64,000 nt of DNA. It comes from Rhizobium sp. (GTDB taxonomy: Bacteria > Pseudomonadota > Alphaproteobacteria > Rhizobiales > Rhizobiaceae). Position 1 is the first letter of the stretch; every line of letters starts with the position of its first letter. The notes below the pieces were generated by a model. It worked only from the letters and a program-made list of their open reading frames with translations, had not been told where the DNA came from and did not search any database. The DNA lies in NCBI GenBank assembly GCA_002796995.1, contig PEKW01000003.1:62001-126000 (forward strand), in the 5' to 3' direction. Position numbers and translations under genes: made by a program. This document shows, one piece after another, positions 43,869-54,000 of the stretch.

Positions 43869-44207
43869 CGGGAGCTTGGACTTGACCGCGCCGGCCAGGG
43901 TAGCCATGCCGTGCGTGGCCGAATAGGTCGAACAGGTCCGCATTCCTGGCTCCGGCCGCATTGACAGAGCGCTTCGCCGACAAGGCGCGGCGCTCTCGTT
44001 CTTTGCGCCGCAGAGCGGGAGGTTCCGCTTGAAAATGATCGCAATCGTCGCTACGACGGGAACGGTCAGCCGGCATCGCGCCGGTGCCTCCGAAGCTGGC
44101 CATTGTCGGCTCGGAAACAGGATTTCGCCGCGGCTCTGCCGTGGCCGGTACCAGGAAACTGACGGGGCAGGGTAGAGCCTGTCCGTCCCTTTGGAGTTGG
44201 ATGCGAC

Positions 44208-44513
44208 ATGTCTGCAAAGATCTACCGCCCGGCAAAGACCGCGATGCAGTCCGGCAAGGCGAAGACGCATGTGTGGATACTCGAGTTCGACCAGGCCATT
44301 CCGAGGAAGATCGACCCGATGATGGGCTACACGACCTCGGCCGACACCCGCCAGCAGCTCAAGCTGATGTTCGAGACGCAGGAACAGGCCGAAGCCTATG
44401 CACAGCGCGAAGGCATCGACTACCGCGTCATCCCGCCCAAGGAAGCCAAGCGCCAGGTTGTCTCCTACACCGACAATTTCAAGTACAGCCGCCTGCAGCC
44501 TTGGACGCATTGA
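44208..44513 (+). CDS. NDUFS4-like complex I subunit (101 aa)
   Basis: This belongs to the family of the ETC complex I conserved-region subunit (human NDUFS4, 18 kDa). Visible are AKIYRPAKTAMQSGKAKTHV at the start, WILEFDQ, PMMGYTTSADTRQQLKLMFE and the C-terminal YTDNFKYSRLQPWTH. In alphaproteobacteria it is an accessory subunit of the peripheral arm. It is separate from the main nuo operon, which is not in this window. tRNA-Arg follows 66 bases downstream. Confidence 0.92.
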   Translation: MSAKIYRPAKTAMQSGKAKTHVWILEFDQAIPRKIDPMMGYTTSADTRQQLKLMFETQEQAEAYAQREGIDYRVIPPKEAKRQVVSYTDNFKYSRLQPWTH

Positions 44514-44579
44514 CCATCGCTCGCGCCGGAGCTTTCCGGTGCGCCGCGCCTTGCCCGTCGATCGGTCCTTCATCGACAA

Positions 44580-44656
<77 letters not shown>

Positions 44657-44830
44657 TTTTCCACACATACGCCTTCCCGCCGGATTCACGACCCGCTGGC
44701 ATTTCCCTGGTCAAATCGGCTATCGCTGCCTCAGCATGATTCGCGCGGCCGGATTCGGCCGGTCGCGCGGTCATGGGGCTGGCGACCATCGCATGGGAGC
44801 GATCGGCGGCCGTCGAGGCGAGGTTTATTC

Positions 44831-45592
44831 ATGGCGACTACCGGCAATACGAGGCGAAAGCCGCGCAAGCGCGGCACCACGGCGCGCAAGAAATCGTCAG
44901 GCGGCGGCGGCCTCTGGCCGTGGGTCGTGGCGCTGGTCCTGGTCGCCGGCGCGATCGCCGCTTACGACAATCGCGACAAGCTGCCCCTGATGATCGCGTC
45001 CTATCTGCCCAGCACCGCCAAGACCTCGACAGGCAAACCAGCCGGAAATAGCTCCGGCAATGCGGCGGTCGCGCGTCCCAAGGCGGACACCTCGCCTGCA
45101 AAGCCAGCAAAACCCGCCGACACGCGTGACAGCGGGCCGATCCCGCCGGCCCCGGTCGGCACCGCCGCAGTCAAGCCGCCTGCCGCGGTTCCCGTGCCCG
45201 GCGGCCGTCCGGGGGATACCTCCGAGGATGGCAAGGGTTTTGCCGGAAAATTCTATTTCTGTGGCACCTCCAGCCTCGACAATTGCGTGGCCTCCGGCGA
45301 CAGCTTCTGGTTCCGCAAGGGCCGCCTGGTGCTGGCCGACGTGGTGGCGCCGGCGACCGAGGACGCCCAGTGCCAGCAGGAGCGGGACAAGGGCTTTGCC
45401 GCCAAGGTGCGGCTGCGCGATCTGCTCAATGCCGGCCGCTTCGAACTCTCCGAACTGAAGGGCCAGAACGTCTCGGCCACCAGCCCGGCCATGCGCGTGG
45501 TTACGCGCGACGGCCGGTCGCTCGGCGCCATGCTGGTGGCGGAGGGGCTGGCCCAGCCGCGCTTCGGCAAGCGGCAGTCCTGGTGCCAGTGA
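44831..45592 (+). CDS. Membrane-anchored SNase-like protein (253 aa)
   Basis: A basic N-terminus is followed by one helix (LWPWVVALVLVAGAIAAYDN), a Pro/Ala/Lys linker and a C-terminal domain that resembles the staphylococcal nuclease fold (RLVLADVVAPATEDAQCQQE, then GFAAKVRLRDLLNAGRFELS and VTRDGRSLGAMLVAEGLAQP). The Arg and Glu expected around the nuclease active site are not evident, so catalysis is doubtful. The unusual Cys-containing core (FYFCGTSSLDNCVASGDSFW) is notable. ATG 44831 is chosen as the start of the basic segment. Confidence 0.7.
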   Translation: MATTGNTRRKPRKRGTTARKKSSGGGGLWPWVVALVLVAGAIAAYDNRDKLPLMIASYLPSTAKTSTGKPAGNSSGNAAVARPKADTSPAKPAKPADTRDSGPIPPAPVGTAAVKPPAAVPVPGGRPGDTSEDGKGFAGKFYFCGTSSLDNCVASGDSFWFRKGRLVLADVVAPATEDAQCQQERDKGFAAKVRLRDLLNAGRFELSELKGQNVSATSPAMRVVTRDGRSLGAMLVAEGLAQPRFGKRQSWCQ

Positions 45593-45676
45593 GGCGCCAC
45601 TGAGCGGCTGTTTCCGGCCGCCTTGGCCGGGCCGGACGGAGATCTCTGTCGAGACCAAGCATTGACCCGCCCAATC

Positions 45677-45711
45677 AAAAAGCCCGCGCCGGAATTCGGC
45701 GCGGGCTTTTT
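45677..45711. terminator. Bidirectional terminator of aapP and the SNase-like gene
   Basis: A perfect 15-bp stem (AAAAAGCCCGCGCCG against its complement) around GAATT, with T tracts on both strands. It lies between converging genes. Confidence 0.9.
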
Positions 45712-45733
45712 GTCTTGAAGTCCGGTGCAACGA

Positions 45734-46507
45734 TCAGTGCAGGATCTGGCTGAGGAAGAGCTTGGTGCGCTCGTGCTGCGGATTGTCGAAGAACTCGGCC
45801 GGCGAATTCTGCTCGACGATCTGGCCCTGGTCCATGAAGATGACGCGATTGGCGACCTGGCGGGCGAAGCCCATTTCATGGGTGACGCACAGCATGGTCA
45901 TGCCTTCTTCGGCGAGACCGACCATGGTGTCGAGCACTTCCTTGATCATTTCCGGGTCAAGTGCCGAGGTCGGCTCGTCGAACAGCATGATCTTCGGGTT
46001 CATGCAGAGCGAACGGGCGATCGCCACGCGCTGCTGCTGGCCGCCGGATAGCTGGCCCGGATATTTGTTGGCCTGTTCCGGGATCTTGACGCGCTCGAGG
46101 AAGTGCATGGCGACCTCCTCCGCCTTCTTCTTCGGCATCTTGCGGACCCAGATCGGCGCCAGCGTGCAGTTCTCCAGGATCGTCAGGTGCGGGAAGAGGT
46201 TGAAGTGCTGGAACACCATGCCGACTTCGCGGCGCACTTCGTCGATCTTCTTCAGGTCGTTGGTCAGTTCGATGCCGTCGACGAAGATCTGGCCCGTCTG
46301 GTGCTCTTCGAGACGGTTGACGCAGCGGATCATCGTCGACTTGCCCGAACCCGACGGCCCGGCGATGACGATGCGCTCGCCCCGCATGACCTTCAGGTTG
46401 ATGTCGCGCAGCACGTGGAAATCCCCGTACCACTTGTTCATGTTGATGAGGTCGACCGCGACATCGGTGTCCGAGACGGTCATCTTGGTGGGTTGGACTT
46501 CAGCCAT
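45734..46507 (-). CDS. aapP: General L-amino acid ABC transporter ATP-binding protein (257 aa)
   Basis: This is the ATPase of the broad-range L-amino-acid uptake system. Walker [16 protein letters not shown] is near residue 50, signature [15 protein letters not shown] near 155, Walker [16 protein letters not shown] near 175, and the switch His in [11 protein letters not shown] near 205. It is the last gene of aapJQMP on the minus strand, 15 bases after aapM, and is followed by a strong bidirectional terminator. Confidence 0.95.
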   Translation of the reverse strand: MAEVQPTKMTVSDTDVAVDLINMNKWYGDFHVLRDINLKVMRGERIVIAGPSGSGKSTMIRCVNRLEEHQTGQIFVDGIELTNDLKKIDEVRREVGMVFQHFNLFPHLTILENCTLAPIWVRKMPKKKAEEVAMHFLERVKIPEQANKYPGQLSGGQQQRVAIARSLCMNPKIMLFDEPTSALDPEMIKEVLDTMVGLAEEGMTMLCVTHEMGFARQVANRVIFMDQGQIVEQNSPAEFFDNPQHERTKLFLSQILH

Positions 46508-46522
46508 TGTTTTCCCCTGACG

Positions 46523-47677
46523 TTATTTTTTGTGGCCGGTATCGAGGTGCCGTTCCATGAAGCCCGAATAGCGCGACATGCCGAAACAGAAAACCCAGAA
46601 AACGAAACCGGCGAAGATCAATCCGGTAAGCGGCGTGACCGGCGTCTGCCAGGCCGAATCGCCGAACGAGGCCTTCACGACGCCGAGCAGGTCGTACATC
46701 GAGATGATGGTGACGAGCGACGTGTCCTTGAAGATGCCGATGAAGGTGTTGACGATGCCCGGGATCACCAGCTTGATCGCCTGCGGCAGGATGATGAAGG
46801 CCATCTTGTGGAAGTAGCTGAGCCCGAGCGCGTCGGCCGCCTCGTACTGGCCCTTCGGAATGGCCTGCAGGCCGCCGCGAATGACTTCCGCCATATAGGC
46901 TGAGGCGAAGATCGACACGCCGATGAGGGCGCGCAGGAACTTGTCGATATTGTTGCCGGGCGTGAGGAACAGCGGCAGGAGCACGCTGGCCATGAACAGC
47001 ACGGTGATCAGCGGCACGCCGCGGATGAGCTCGATGAAGGCGACGGACACGGTCCGGACGATCGGCATCGGCGAACGCCGGCCGAGCGCCAGCAGGATGC
47101 CGAGCGGCAGCGACACCGCGATGCCGACGAAGGACAGGATCATCGTCACCATCAGGCCGCCCCAGAGCGGGGTTTCCACATGCGACAGGCCGAACCAGCC
47201 GCCGAGCAGCATGCCGTAGGCAACGATCGGCAGGCCAATGAGCAGCAGAAGGGCGTTCAGTCCCTTGCGCGGCGCCTTGGGGATGAGGAACGGGGTGAGC
47301 AGGGCGACGAAAAGGGCGACCACGAGCAGCGGACGCCACAGCTCGCCGCGCGGATAGGAGCCGAACATGAACTGCACGAAGCGGTCGTTGACATAGGCCC
47401 AGCAGGCGCCGCTCCAGCCGTCCGGCTGGATGCCGCCCTGCACCGCGGTGGTGCACACCGAGCGGTCCGCACCGGTCCACACCGCCGAGAGGAACAGCCA
47501 GTCGACGAGGCCGGGAAGGAAGTAAAGGATCGCGGCGATGGCGACCAGCGTCAGGATCGTGTCCGGCACGGTGGCGAACAGGTTCTTGCGCAGCCAGCCG
47601 ATGGTCGTCGAATCCGTCCTGGGCGCGGCCTTGGCGGGCAGGAAGCTGTGGCGGACGAAAGATGTTCCGGTGTCCAT
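46523..47677 (-). CDS. aapM: General L-amino acid ABC transporter permease (384 aa)
   Basis: This is a membrane permease of the polar amino-acid uptake family. About eight hydrophobic segments surround the conserved domain: [27 protein letters not shown] and the EAA-like loop [20 protein letters not shown] near residue 300. An extra-cytoplasmic insert near 60-110 carries Cys and Trp residues. ATG 47677 overlaps the end of aapQ closely and gives the usual rhizobial length. It pairs with AapQ. Confidence 0.93.
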   Translation of the reverse strand: MDTGTSFVRHSFLPAKAAPRTDSTTIGWLRKNLFATVPDTILTLVAIAAILYFLPGLVDWLFLSAVWTGADRSVCTTAVQGGIQPDGWSGACWAYVNDRFVQFMFGSYPRGELWRPLLVVALFVALLTPFLIPKAPRKGLNALLLLIGLPIVAYGMLLGGWFGLSHVETPLWGGLMVTMILSFVGIAVSLPLGILLALGRRSPMPIVRTVSVAFIELIRGVPLITVLFMASVLLPLFLTPGNNIDKFLRALIGVSIFASAYMAEVIRGGLQAIPKGQYEAADALGLSYFHKMAFIILPQAIKLVIPGIVNTFIGIFKDTSLVTIISMYDLLGVVKASFGDSAWQTPVTPLTGLIFAGFVFWVFCFGMSRYSGFMERHLDTGHKK

Positions 47678-47678
47678 G

Positions 47679-48890
47679 TCAGCGCTCCACCAGGGCCATT
47701 TTGGCATTGAACCAGTTCATGAACAGCGAGGTCACCAGGCTGATCGTCACATAGACGGCCATCCAGATCGCGATGATCTCCACGGCCTTGCCGGACTGGT
47801 TGAGGATGGTGCCGCCGACAGCGACCAGGTCCGCATAACCGACCGCGACCGCCAGCGAGGAGTTCTTGATCAGGTTGAGATACTGCGAGGTGAGCGGCGG
47901 GATGATGATGCGCAGCGCCTGTGGCAGGACCACGAGGCGGGTGGTCGGCCCGGACCTAAGGCCAAGCGCATAGGCGGCCTCGGTCTGGCCCTTGGCCACG
48001 CCGCGGATGCCGGCCCGCACGATCTCGGCGATGAAAGACGCCGTGTAGAGCGAGAGCGCGAGATAAAGCGCGAGGAATTCCGGACCGATGACCATGCCGC
48101 CGCGCATGTTGAAGGAGCCCGGGACCGGATAGTCGAAGGACAGGGGCGCGCCGAGCACGACGAAGACGACCACTGGCAGCAGGATGATCAGCGCCAGGTT
48201 GACCCAGAGCACTGGCGGGCGCTTGCCGGTCGCAAGCTGGCGCCGGTTGGCCCAGATGGTGTAGAGCACCGCGGCGGCAATCCCGGCGACGAATGACGCT
48301 GCGACGATGCCGAAGCCCTCGCCGAACACCGGGGCCGGCATGTAGATGCCGCGGTTCGAGACGAAGAAGACGGCGCCCGGATTGTCCTTGACGTGCTGGA
48401 AGATGGTGCGGATCGCCGGCAGCAGCGCGAGCACGCCGAGATACCAGAAAAAGATGACGAGCAGCGGCGGAATGTTGCGGAAGATCTCCACATAGACCGT
48501 GCTGAGGCGCTGGATCAGCCAGTTGTGCGACAGCCGGCCGATGCCGACCAAAAGACCGACGATCGTCGCGGTGATGATGCCGAAGAAGCCGATCACCAGC
48601 GTGTTGAGAAGGCCGACCTGCAGGGCGCGGAAATAGGTCGAATCGCTCGAATAGGCGATGAGGGACTGGGCGACGTCGAAGCCGGCGCGGCTGTTGAGGA
48701 AGCCGAAGCCCGAGGTCATGTTGGCGCGGGCGAGGTTCTGCGCGGCATTGGTCCAGGCGAAATAGATCACCCCACCGATCAGCAGCAGCGTGAGTGCTTG
48801 ATAGACGATCTGTCGGAAGGCCTGGTTGTAGAGCAGCGATACCTTCGGACGGTCGTCGCCGCCCTGTATGCGGGCGTCGGTCGCAGCCAT
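47679..48890 (-). CDS. aapQ: General L-amino acid ABC transporter permease (403 aa)
   Basis: This is the second permease of the system. The N-terminus ([20 protein letters not shown]) precedes the helices. Conserved stretches are [20 protein letters not shown] near residue 135, SRAGFDV earlier in the periplasmic loop, and the EAA loop [20 protein letters not shown] near 315. It lies downstream of aapJ after a 98-base gap with an mRNA-type hairpin. Confidence 0.94.
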   Translation of the reverse strand: MAATDARIQGGDDRPKVSLLYNQAFRQIVYQALTLLLIGGVIYFAWTNAAQNLARANMTSGFGFLNSRAGFDVAQSLIAYSSDSTYFRALQVGLLNTLVIGFFGIITATIVGLLVGIGRLSHNWLIQRLSTVYVEIFRNIPPLLVIFFWYLGVLALLPAIRTIFQHVKDNPGAVFFVSNRGIYMPAPVFGEGFGIVAASFVAGIAAAVLYTIWANRRQLATGKRPPVLWVNLALIILLPVVVFVVLGAPLSFDYPVPGSFNMRGGMVIGPEFLALYLALSLYTASFIAEIVRAGIRGVAKGQTEAAYALGLRSGPTTRLVVLPQALRIIIPPLTSQYLNLIKNSSLAVAVGYADLVAVGGTILNQSGKAVEIIAIWMAVYVTISLVTSLFMNWFNAKMALVER

Positions 48891-48946
48891 CGATAATTCC
48901 CCTGTCGTTTGGTCACCCTTTTTGTCCGGGTGTTTCCGTCCGAGAA

Positions 48947-48972
48947 GGGAAGGCGGATCGCTCCGCCTTCCC
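48947..48972 (-). terminator. Hairpin between aapJ and aapQ
   Basis: GGGAAGGCGGA-TCGC-TCCGCCTTCCC is a perfect 11-bp stem with no T tract. Such hairpins behind binding-protein genes protect the upstream message, which would favour AapJ over the permeases. Confidence 0.7.
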
Positions 48973-48988
48973 GACAGTCAGATCGCGA

Positions 48989-50017
48989 TCAGCGGATCGG
49001 CGGAGCGTACTGCAGGCCGCCCTTGTTCCACAGGGCGTTCAGGCCACGGGCGATCTTGAGCGGCGAACCTTCGCCGACATTGCGCTCGAAGCTTTCGCCA
49101 TAGTTGCCGACGGCCTTGATGATCTGCACGGCCCAATCCTTCGGCAGGCCGAGGTCGGCACCGATGGTGGAGTCGGCTTCTTCACCGAGGAAGCGCTTGA
49201 TGTCCGGGTTTTCGGACTTCTTCATTTCCTCGACGTTCGCCTGGGTGATGCCGAATTCTTCGGCGGCCACCATGGCGTAGTGCGACCAGGTCACGACGTC
49301 GAACCACTTGGAGTCGTTCTGACGAACGGCCGGGCCAAGCGGCTCCTTGGAGATGATTTCCGGCAGAACGAGATGATCGTCCGGGTTCGCCATCTTGAGG
49401 CGGATCGAATAGAGGCCCGAGGCGTCCGTGGTATAGGCGTCGCAACGGCCGGCATTGTAGGCCGCGTCGGCTTCGTCCTGGGCTTCAAACACGACCGGCT
49501 TGAATTCCATCTTGTTGGCGCGGAAGTAGTCGGCGAGGTTCAGCTCGGTGGTGGTGCCGGACTGTACGCAGATCGAGGCGCCGTTCAGTTCGAGCGCCGA
49601 CTTCACGTTCAGTTCCTTCTTCACCATGAAGCCCTGGCCGTCATAGTAGTTGACGGCACGGAAGTCGAAACCGAGCTGCGAATCGCGGCTCGTGCTCCAG
49701 GTGGTGTTGCGGGCGAGCATGTCCACTTCGCCCGACTGCAGGGCCGGGAAACGGTCCTTGGCAGAAAGCGGGGTGAACTTGACCTTGGTCGCGTCGCCGA
49801 ACACGGCAGCGGCGACGGCCTTGCACAGATCGGTATCGAGGCCGGTCCAGTTGCCGGAGGAATCCTGCGCGCCGAAGCCGGCGAGATTCGAACCGTTGAC
49901 GCCGCACTGGACGAAACCCTTGGCCTTCACGTCATCGAGCGTGCCAGCAAATGCAGCCGACGCGCCCATTCCCAGGACTGCAGCGCCGAGTGCGGCTGAC
50001 AGAAGAGTCTTGTTCAT
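48989..50017 (-). CDS. aapJ: General L-amino acid ABC transporter binding protein (342 aa)
   Basis: This is the periplasmic solute-binding component. The signal peptide (LLSAALGAAVLGMGASAAFA) is followed by GTLDDVKAKGFVQCGVNGSN, GLDTDLCKAVAAAVFGDATK and the C-terminal GKSFERNVG-like region (NYGESFERNVGEGSPLKIAR). ATG 50017 follows AAGGTTGGGAAA. It is first in aapJQMP. The 357-base gap to metC (50018-50374) carries a minus-strand TTGACC near 50139 as a possible -35. Confidence 0.95.
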   Translation of the reverse strand: MNKTLLSAALGAAVLGMGASAAFAGTLDDVKAKGFVQCGVNGSNLAGFGAQDSSGNWTGLDTDLCKAVAAAVFGDATKVKFTPLSAKDRFPALQSGEVDMLARNTTWSTSRDSQLGFDFRAVNYYDGQGFMVKKELNVKSALELNGASICVQSGTTTELNLADYFRANKMEFKPVVFEAQDEADAAYNAGRCDAYTTDASGLYSIRLKMANPDDHLVLPEIISKEPLGPAVRQNDSKWFDVVTWSHYAMVAAEEFGITQANVEEMKKSENPDIKRFLGEEADSTIGADLGLPKDWAVQIIKAVGNYGESFERNVGEGSPLKIARGLNALWNKGGLQYAPPIR

Positions 50018-50374
50018 TTTTCCCAACCTTTTTCCGTTGTCTTTTGCTCTTGACCGCCGCGCGCCATGAGGTCGGCGCAGCTGGCCGGCTCGCGGCCCTC
50101 CCGGTGCGAGCCCGACTATCACAGTCTTAAATGGATCGACGGTCAAGTCTCGAGCTCAGAAATTGCGGCGAAAAGTGGCAATTTGCTAATTCAGCTGGAA
50201 AAACAGGCACAAATTACCGTTTTCGACCACCAATTGCTCAAATTTGGGTCGCCCGAAAGCGCTTTGGCTTGATGATTTGTCAATGGCAGGGTGACAAATC
50301 TCGGCTTGACCGCAAAGCTTGCGGCCTTCAAAAATCTCCGCTTCATACCTCGCAATCAGAAGGCCTCAGGTTTC

Positions 50375-51565
50375 ATGAAGGACAGGAAAGACATGCTGGT
50401 TGGCGCCGGCACGGATACGAAGCTCTGCCATATCGGCCACGACCCGTCGAGTTTCCACGGCTTCGTCAATCCGCCGGTCGTGCATGCCTCCACCGTGCTG
50501 TTTCCGGACGTTCGAACCATGGAGACGCGCGCCCAGAAATACACCTACGGCACGCGCGGCACGCCGACGACGGATGCGCTGTGCGAGGCGATCGACGAAC
50601 TCGAGGGCTCGGCTGGCACCATTCTCGTGCCCTCGGGGCTGGCTGCCATCACGGTGCCGTTCCTCGCCTTCCTGTCATCAGGCGATCACGCCCTGATCGT
50701 CGATTCGGTCTATTCGCCCTGCCGCCATTTCTGCAACACCATGCTGGTGCGGCTCGGCGTCGAGGTCGAATACTACGATCCTGAGATCGGCGCCGGCATT
50801 GAGCAGCTGATCCGGCCGAACACCAAGCTCGTCCACACCGAGGCACCGGGCTCGAACACCTTCGAGATGCAGGACATTCGCGCCATCGCCGACGCCGCAC
50901 ACCGGCACGGCTGCGTCGTGACCATGGACAATACCTGGGCGACGCCGCTCTATTTCCGGCCGCTCGATTTCGGCGTCGACATCTCCATCCATGCCGCGAC
51001 CAAGTACCCGTCCGGCCATTCCGACATCCTGATGGGCACGGTCTCGGCCAATGCCGCGCATTGGGAGCGGCTGAAGGAAGCCAATATCACGCTCGGCATC
51101 TGCGGTTCGCCGGACGATTCCTACATGATCCTGCGCGGCCTGAGGACGATGAACATCCGGCTGGAGCACCATGGCCGCAGCGCGCTTGCCGCAGCGGAAT
51201 GGCTGGAAGGCCGCGACGACGTGGCCCGCGTGCTGCATCCGGCCCTTCCGAGCTTCCCCGGCCACGACATCTGGAAGCGCGACTTCAAGGGAACGAGCGG
51301 CATCTTTTCCTTCGTGCTCGGCGCCGATCAGCCGGAGAAGTTCAAGCCGAAGGCGCGGGCCTTCCTCGACGAGCTCTCGCTGTTCGGGCTCGGCTATTCC
51401 TGGGGCGGTTTCGAGAGCCTGGCGGTCATGGTCAATCTCGACGACCGCACGATCCGCAAGGCGCCGTCCGAAGGCCCCGTCATCCGGCTGCAGATCGGTC
51501 TGGAGAACATCGGCGACATCATCGCCGACCTCGAGCGCGGCTTCAAGGCTGCCGCCGCCATGTGA
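50375..51565 (+). CDS. metC: Cystathionine beta-lyase (396 aa)
   Basis: This is a PLP enzyme of the Cys/Met metabolism family, which cleaves cystathionine to homocysteine, pyruvate and ammonia. Family markers are KYTYGTRGTPTTDALCEAID near residue 50, TEAPGSNTFEMQDI near 155, the PLP-lysine region SIHAATKYPSGHSDILMGTV near 205, and GYSWGGFESLAV near 340. ATG 50375 is used; ATG 50393, with AGGAAAG before it, is an alternative. It is divergent from aapJ, the usual rhizobial order. Confidence 0.92.
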   Translation: MKDRKDMLVGAGTDTKLCHIGHDPSSFHGFVNPPVVHASTVLFPDVRTMETRAQKYTYGTRGTPTTDALCEAIDELEGSAGTILVPSGLAAITVPFLAFLSSGDHALIVDSVYSPCRHFCNTMLVRLGVEVEYYDPEIGAGIEQLIRPNTKLVHTEAPGSNTFEMQDIRAIADAAHRHGCVVTMDNTWATPLYFRPLDFGVDISIHAATKYPSGHSDILMGTVSANAAHWERLKEANITLGICGSPDDSYMILRGLRTMNIRLEHHGRSALAAAEWLEGRDDVARVLHPALPSFPGHDIWKRDFKGTSGIFSFVLGADQPEKFKPKARAFLDELSLFGLGYSWGGFESLAVMVNLDDRTIRKAPSEGPVIRLQIGLENIGDIIADLERGFKAAAAM

Positions 51566-51581
51566 GCGGCGGCCGGGGGCG

Positions 51582-52748
51582 TCAGCCCTTGGCGTGGTAG
51601 CCGTAGAGCCAGTCGAGATCGCCGGCCAGGCTCTCCGGCGATCGCAGCAACAGAACCATGTCGCGCCCGAGGCGGATCGGCCCGCGGGCGTGATAGACGA
51701 ACTTGTTGAACGCGCCGCGGTGGCGCACCCGGGCGGCGCGCGCCTTGCGCGTCGCCTCGAAACGCGCAAGCGCCTCCGGCAAGGGCAGGGGGCCGCTCAC
51801 CTCTCCGGCGAGCTCGAAGGCGTCCTCGATCGCCATGGCCGCGCCTTGCGCGGAAAACGGCATCATCGCATGGGCGGCGTCGCCGATCAGAACCGTGTCG
51901 CGGCCGTTTTGCCAGCGCCCGTCGGAAGCCTCGTAGAGCGGCCAGAAGGTCGCCCGCTCGAGCGATGCGAGCAGGGTGCAGATCTCCATGTTCCAGCCGG
52001 CGAACTGGCGCAGCAGCAGCGCGCGCTGGCCGGCACTGCCCTCCGTCCCCCAGGTCTCGCCCGGGTCCATGCCGGCCGCGATGGCGACGATGTTGAAGCC
52101 GTCGATCTCTTTCAGCGGATAGGCGACGAGATGCGAATTCGGGCCGAGAAAGGCCGTCACGTTGGACGGATCGAGAAAGGCGGGAGCGACGGCCGCGGGC
52201 ACGGTGAAGCGCCAGGCGATATTGCCGGAAAAGCCGATGTCGGGCCGGCCCTCGATCAGTTTGCGCACCGATGACCAGGCCCCGTCGGCACCGACCAGCA
52301 GGTCGCTCGGCGTCCCGGTGATCTCCGCGATCGCCGTATGGTCGGCCGGTTCGACGCGGTGGCCGAGATGAAGGCGGCAGAGCGGGTTGTGCAGAACCTG
52401 CGTCAAGAGCGCCTGCTGCAGGGTGGAACGGTGCATCACCCCGTAGGGGGCGCCCCAGCGCTTGCGGGCGAAACTCCCGGTCGGCACCGCGGCCAGCTGC
52501 TTCAGCGTCACGCCCGAGACCAGGCGCACCCGGTCCGGCTCGCTCCAGTGGCGCTCGATCTCGTCGAGAGCGCCGAGTTCGGCAAGGATTCGCGAGGCAT
52601 TGGGGGAGATCTGCAGGCCGGCGCCGACCTCGGCGAGTTGTGGGGCCTGCTCGAAGATGTCGCAGCGTATGCCGTGGCGCGCCAGGGCAAGCGCGGCCGT
52701 GAGACCCGCCATCCCGGCTCCGATGATGGCGGCGGTCTTGATCGACAT
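51582..52748 (-). CDS. FAD-dependent aromatic monooxygenase, salicylate hydroxylase-like (388 aa)
   Basis: This is a class A flavin monooxygenase. The FAD motif IGAGMAGLTAALALARHGIR is at residues 9-28, the second motif DLLVGADGAWSSVRKLIEGR lies near 152 (the DG motif), and the third, VLIGDAAHAMMPFSAQGAAM, lies near 283. The substrate is unknown; 3-hydroxybenzoate or salicylate hydroxylases are the nearest types. It is convergent with metC, 16 bases away. Confidence 0.9.
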   Translation of the reverse strand: MSIKTAAIIGAGMAGLTAALALARHGIRCDIFEQAPQLAEVGAGLQISPNASRILAELGALDEIERHWSEPDRVRLVSGVTLKQLAAVPTGSFARKRWGAPYGVMHRSTLQQALLTQVLHNPLCRLHLGHRVEPADHTAIAEITGTPSDLLVGADGAWSSVRKLIEGRPDIGFSGNIAWRFTVPAAVAPAFLDPSNVTAFLGPNSHLVAYPLKEIDGFNIVAIAAGMDPGETWGTEGSAGQRALLLRQFAGWNMEICTLLASLERATFWPLYEASDGRWQNGRDTVLIGDAAHAMMPFSAQGAAMAIEDAFELAGEVSGPLPLPEALARFEATRKARAARVRHRGAFNKFVYHARGPIRLGRDMVLLLRSPESLAGDLDWLYGYHAKG

Positions 52749-52775
52749 GGGGGATCCGATCAGGAACGGTGCCGG

Positions 52776-53021
52776 CTACGCGGCCTTGACGTGATAGACG
52801 CAGCCGGGCGGGTTGGTCTGTTCGGCCTTGAGCGCAGGATTGTAGCGGTAGAGCGTCGAGCAGTAGGCGCAGACTTTTTCGTTGTCATGGCCCATGTCGA
52901 TGAAGATGTGCGGGTGGTCGAAGGGGGAGGAAGCGCCCGTGCACATGAATTCCTTCACGCCGATCTCGATCACCTGATGACCGCCGTCGTTCTGGAAATG
53001 GGGAATGCTGTGCCCGGCCAT
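52776..53021 (-). CDS. Zinc-finger protein, NDUFS6-like (81 aa)
   Basis: A small CHCC zinc-finger protein. Cys and His ligands are visible in FMCTGASSPFDHPHIFIDMG and in VCAYCSTLYRYN. The family includes mitochondrial complex I subunit NDUFS6, needed late in peripheral-arm assembly. ATG 53021 gives the typical MAGHSIPHFQND start. It is 27 bases upstream of the monooxygenase gene on the minus strand, though a functional link is not evident. Confidence 0.88.
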   Translation of the reverse strand: MAGHSIPHFQNDGGHQVIEIGVKEFMCTGASSPFDHPHIFIDMGHDNEKVCAYCSTLYRYNPALKAEQTNPPGCVYHVKAA

Positions 53022-53185
53022 GTTCGTCTCCGCTATGCCATTCAACGCGGCGGACCATATCGCCCTTCGATCGAAATGTGTAGAGCCAAACACGCACACG
53101 AACTGGAGAAAATCGGCCGAACCGGTTTGACCGGCGGCCGGTATTTTATAGTGTGGCGCAAATCCGATGCCGACAGGACATGCAC

Positions 53186-53971
53186 ATGAATCTCGATGCC
53201 CCGCCTTTCTCGCTCTTCTATCACGAAGGTCTGCAGTTCGCTTATTTCGACGAGGGCGATCCGACGGGCGATCCCGTCCTGCTGATCCACGGCTTCGCCT
53301 CGACCGCCTGCGTCAACTGGGTCTATCCCGGCTGGCTGAAGACGCTCGGCGAGGCGGGCTACCGGGTGATCGCCATCGACAATCGCGGCCATGGCGCCAG
53401 CGACCGGCCGCATGATCCCGAAGCCTATCGCCCCTCGCTGATGGCCGGCGATGCGGCAGCGCTCCTGACCCATCTCGGCATCGAGCAGGCCCATGTCATG
53501 GGCTATTCCATGGGTGCACGCATCTCGGCCTTCCTCGCCATCGAGCATGCCAATCGCGTCCGCTCGCTGGTGCTCGGCGGTCTCGGCATCGGACTGTGCG
53601 ACGGCGTGGGGGACTGGGATCCGATCGCCGAGGCGCTGCTCGCGCCATCGATTGCCGACGTCACCCATCCGCGCGGCCGTATGTTCCGGGCCTTCGCCGA
53701 CCAGACCCATTCCGACCGCTTCGCACTCGCCGCCTGCATCAAGACGTCGCGTGTGCTGGTCGAGCGCAGCGACATTGCCAAGGTCGACGTGCCGACGCTG
53801 ATCGCGGTCGGCACCAAGGACGACATCGCCGGATCGCCGCAGGAGCTGGCGGCGCTGATGCCGCATGCCACCGCGATCGACATTCCAAACCGCGATCATA
53901 TGCTCGCCGTCGGCGACAAGGTGTTCAAGAAGGCGGTGATCGACTTCTACCGGCATATCGCCGCCAGCTGA
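53186..53971 (+). CDS. Alpha/beta hydrolase (261 aa)
   Basis: The alpha/beta hydrolase fold has its oxyanion motif LLIHGFASTACVNWVYPG near residue 35, the nucleophile elbow MGYSMGARI with Ser near 108, and the catalytic His in IPNRDHMLAVGDK near 235. The substrate is unknown. ATG 53186 follows AGGACATGCAC; ATG 53180 and GTG 53153 are in-frame alternatives. It is divergent from the zinc-finger gene. Confidence 0.87.
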   Translation: MNLDAPPFSLFYHEGLQFAYFDEGDPTGDPVLLIHGFASTACVNWVYPGWLKTLGEAGYRVIAIDNRGHGASDRPHDPEAYRPSLMAGDAAALLTHLGIEQAHVMGYSMGARISAFLAIEHANRVRSLVLGGLGIGLCDGVGDWDPIAEALLAPSIADVTHPRGRMFRAFADQTHSDRFALAACIKTSRVLVERSDIAKVDVPTLIAVGTKDDIAGSPQELAALMPHATAIDIPNRDHMLAVGDKVFKKAVIDFYRHIAAS

Positions 53972-54000
53972 CGGCGCGCGACGCTCCGTTTGGTGTCTGA

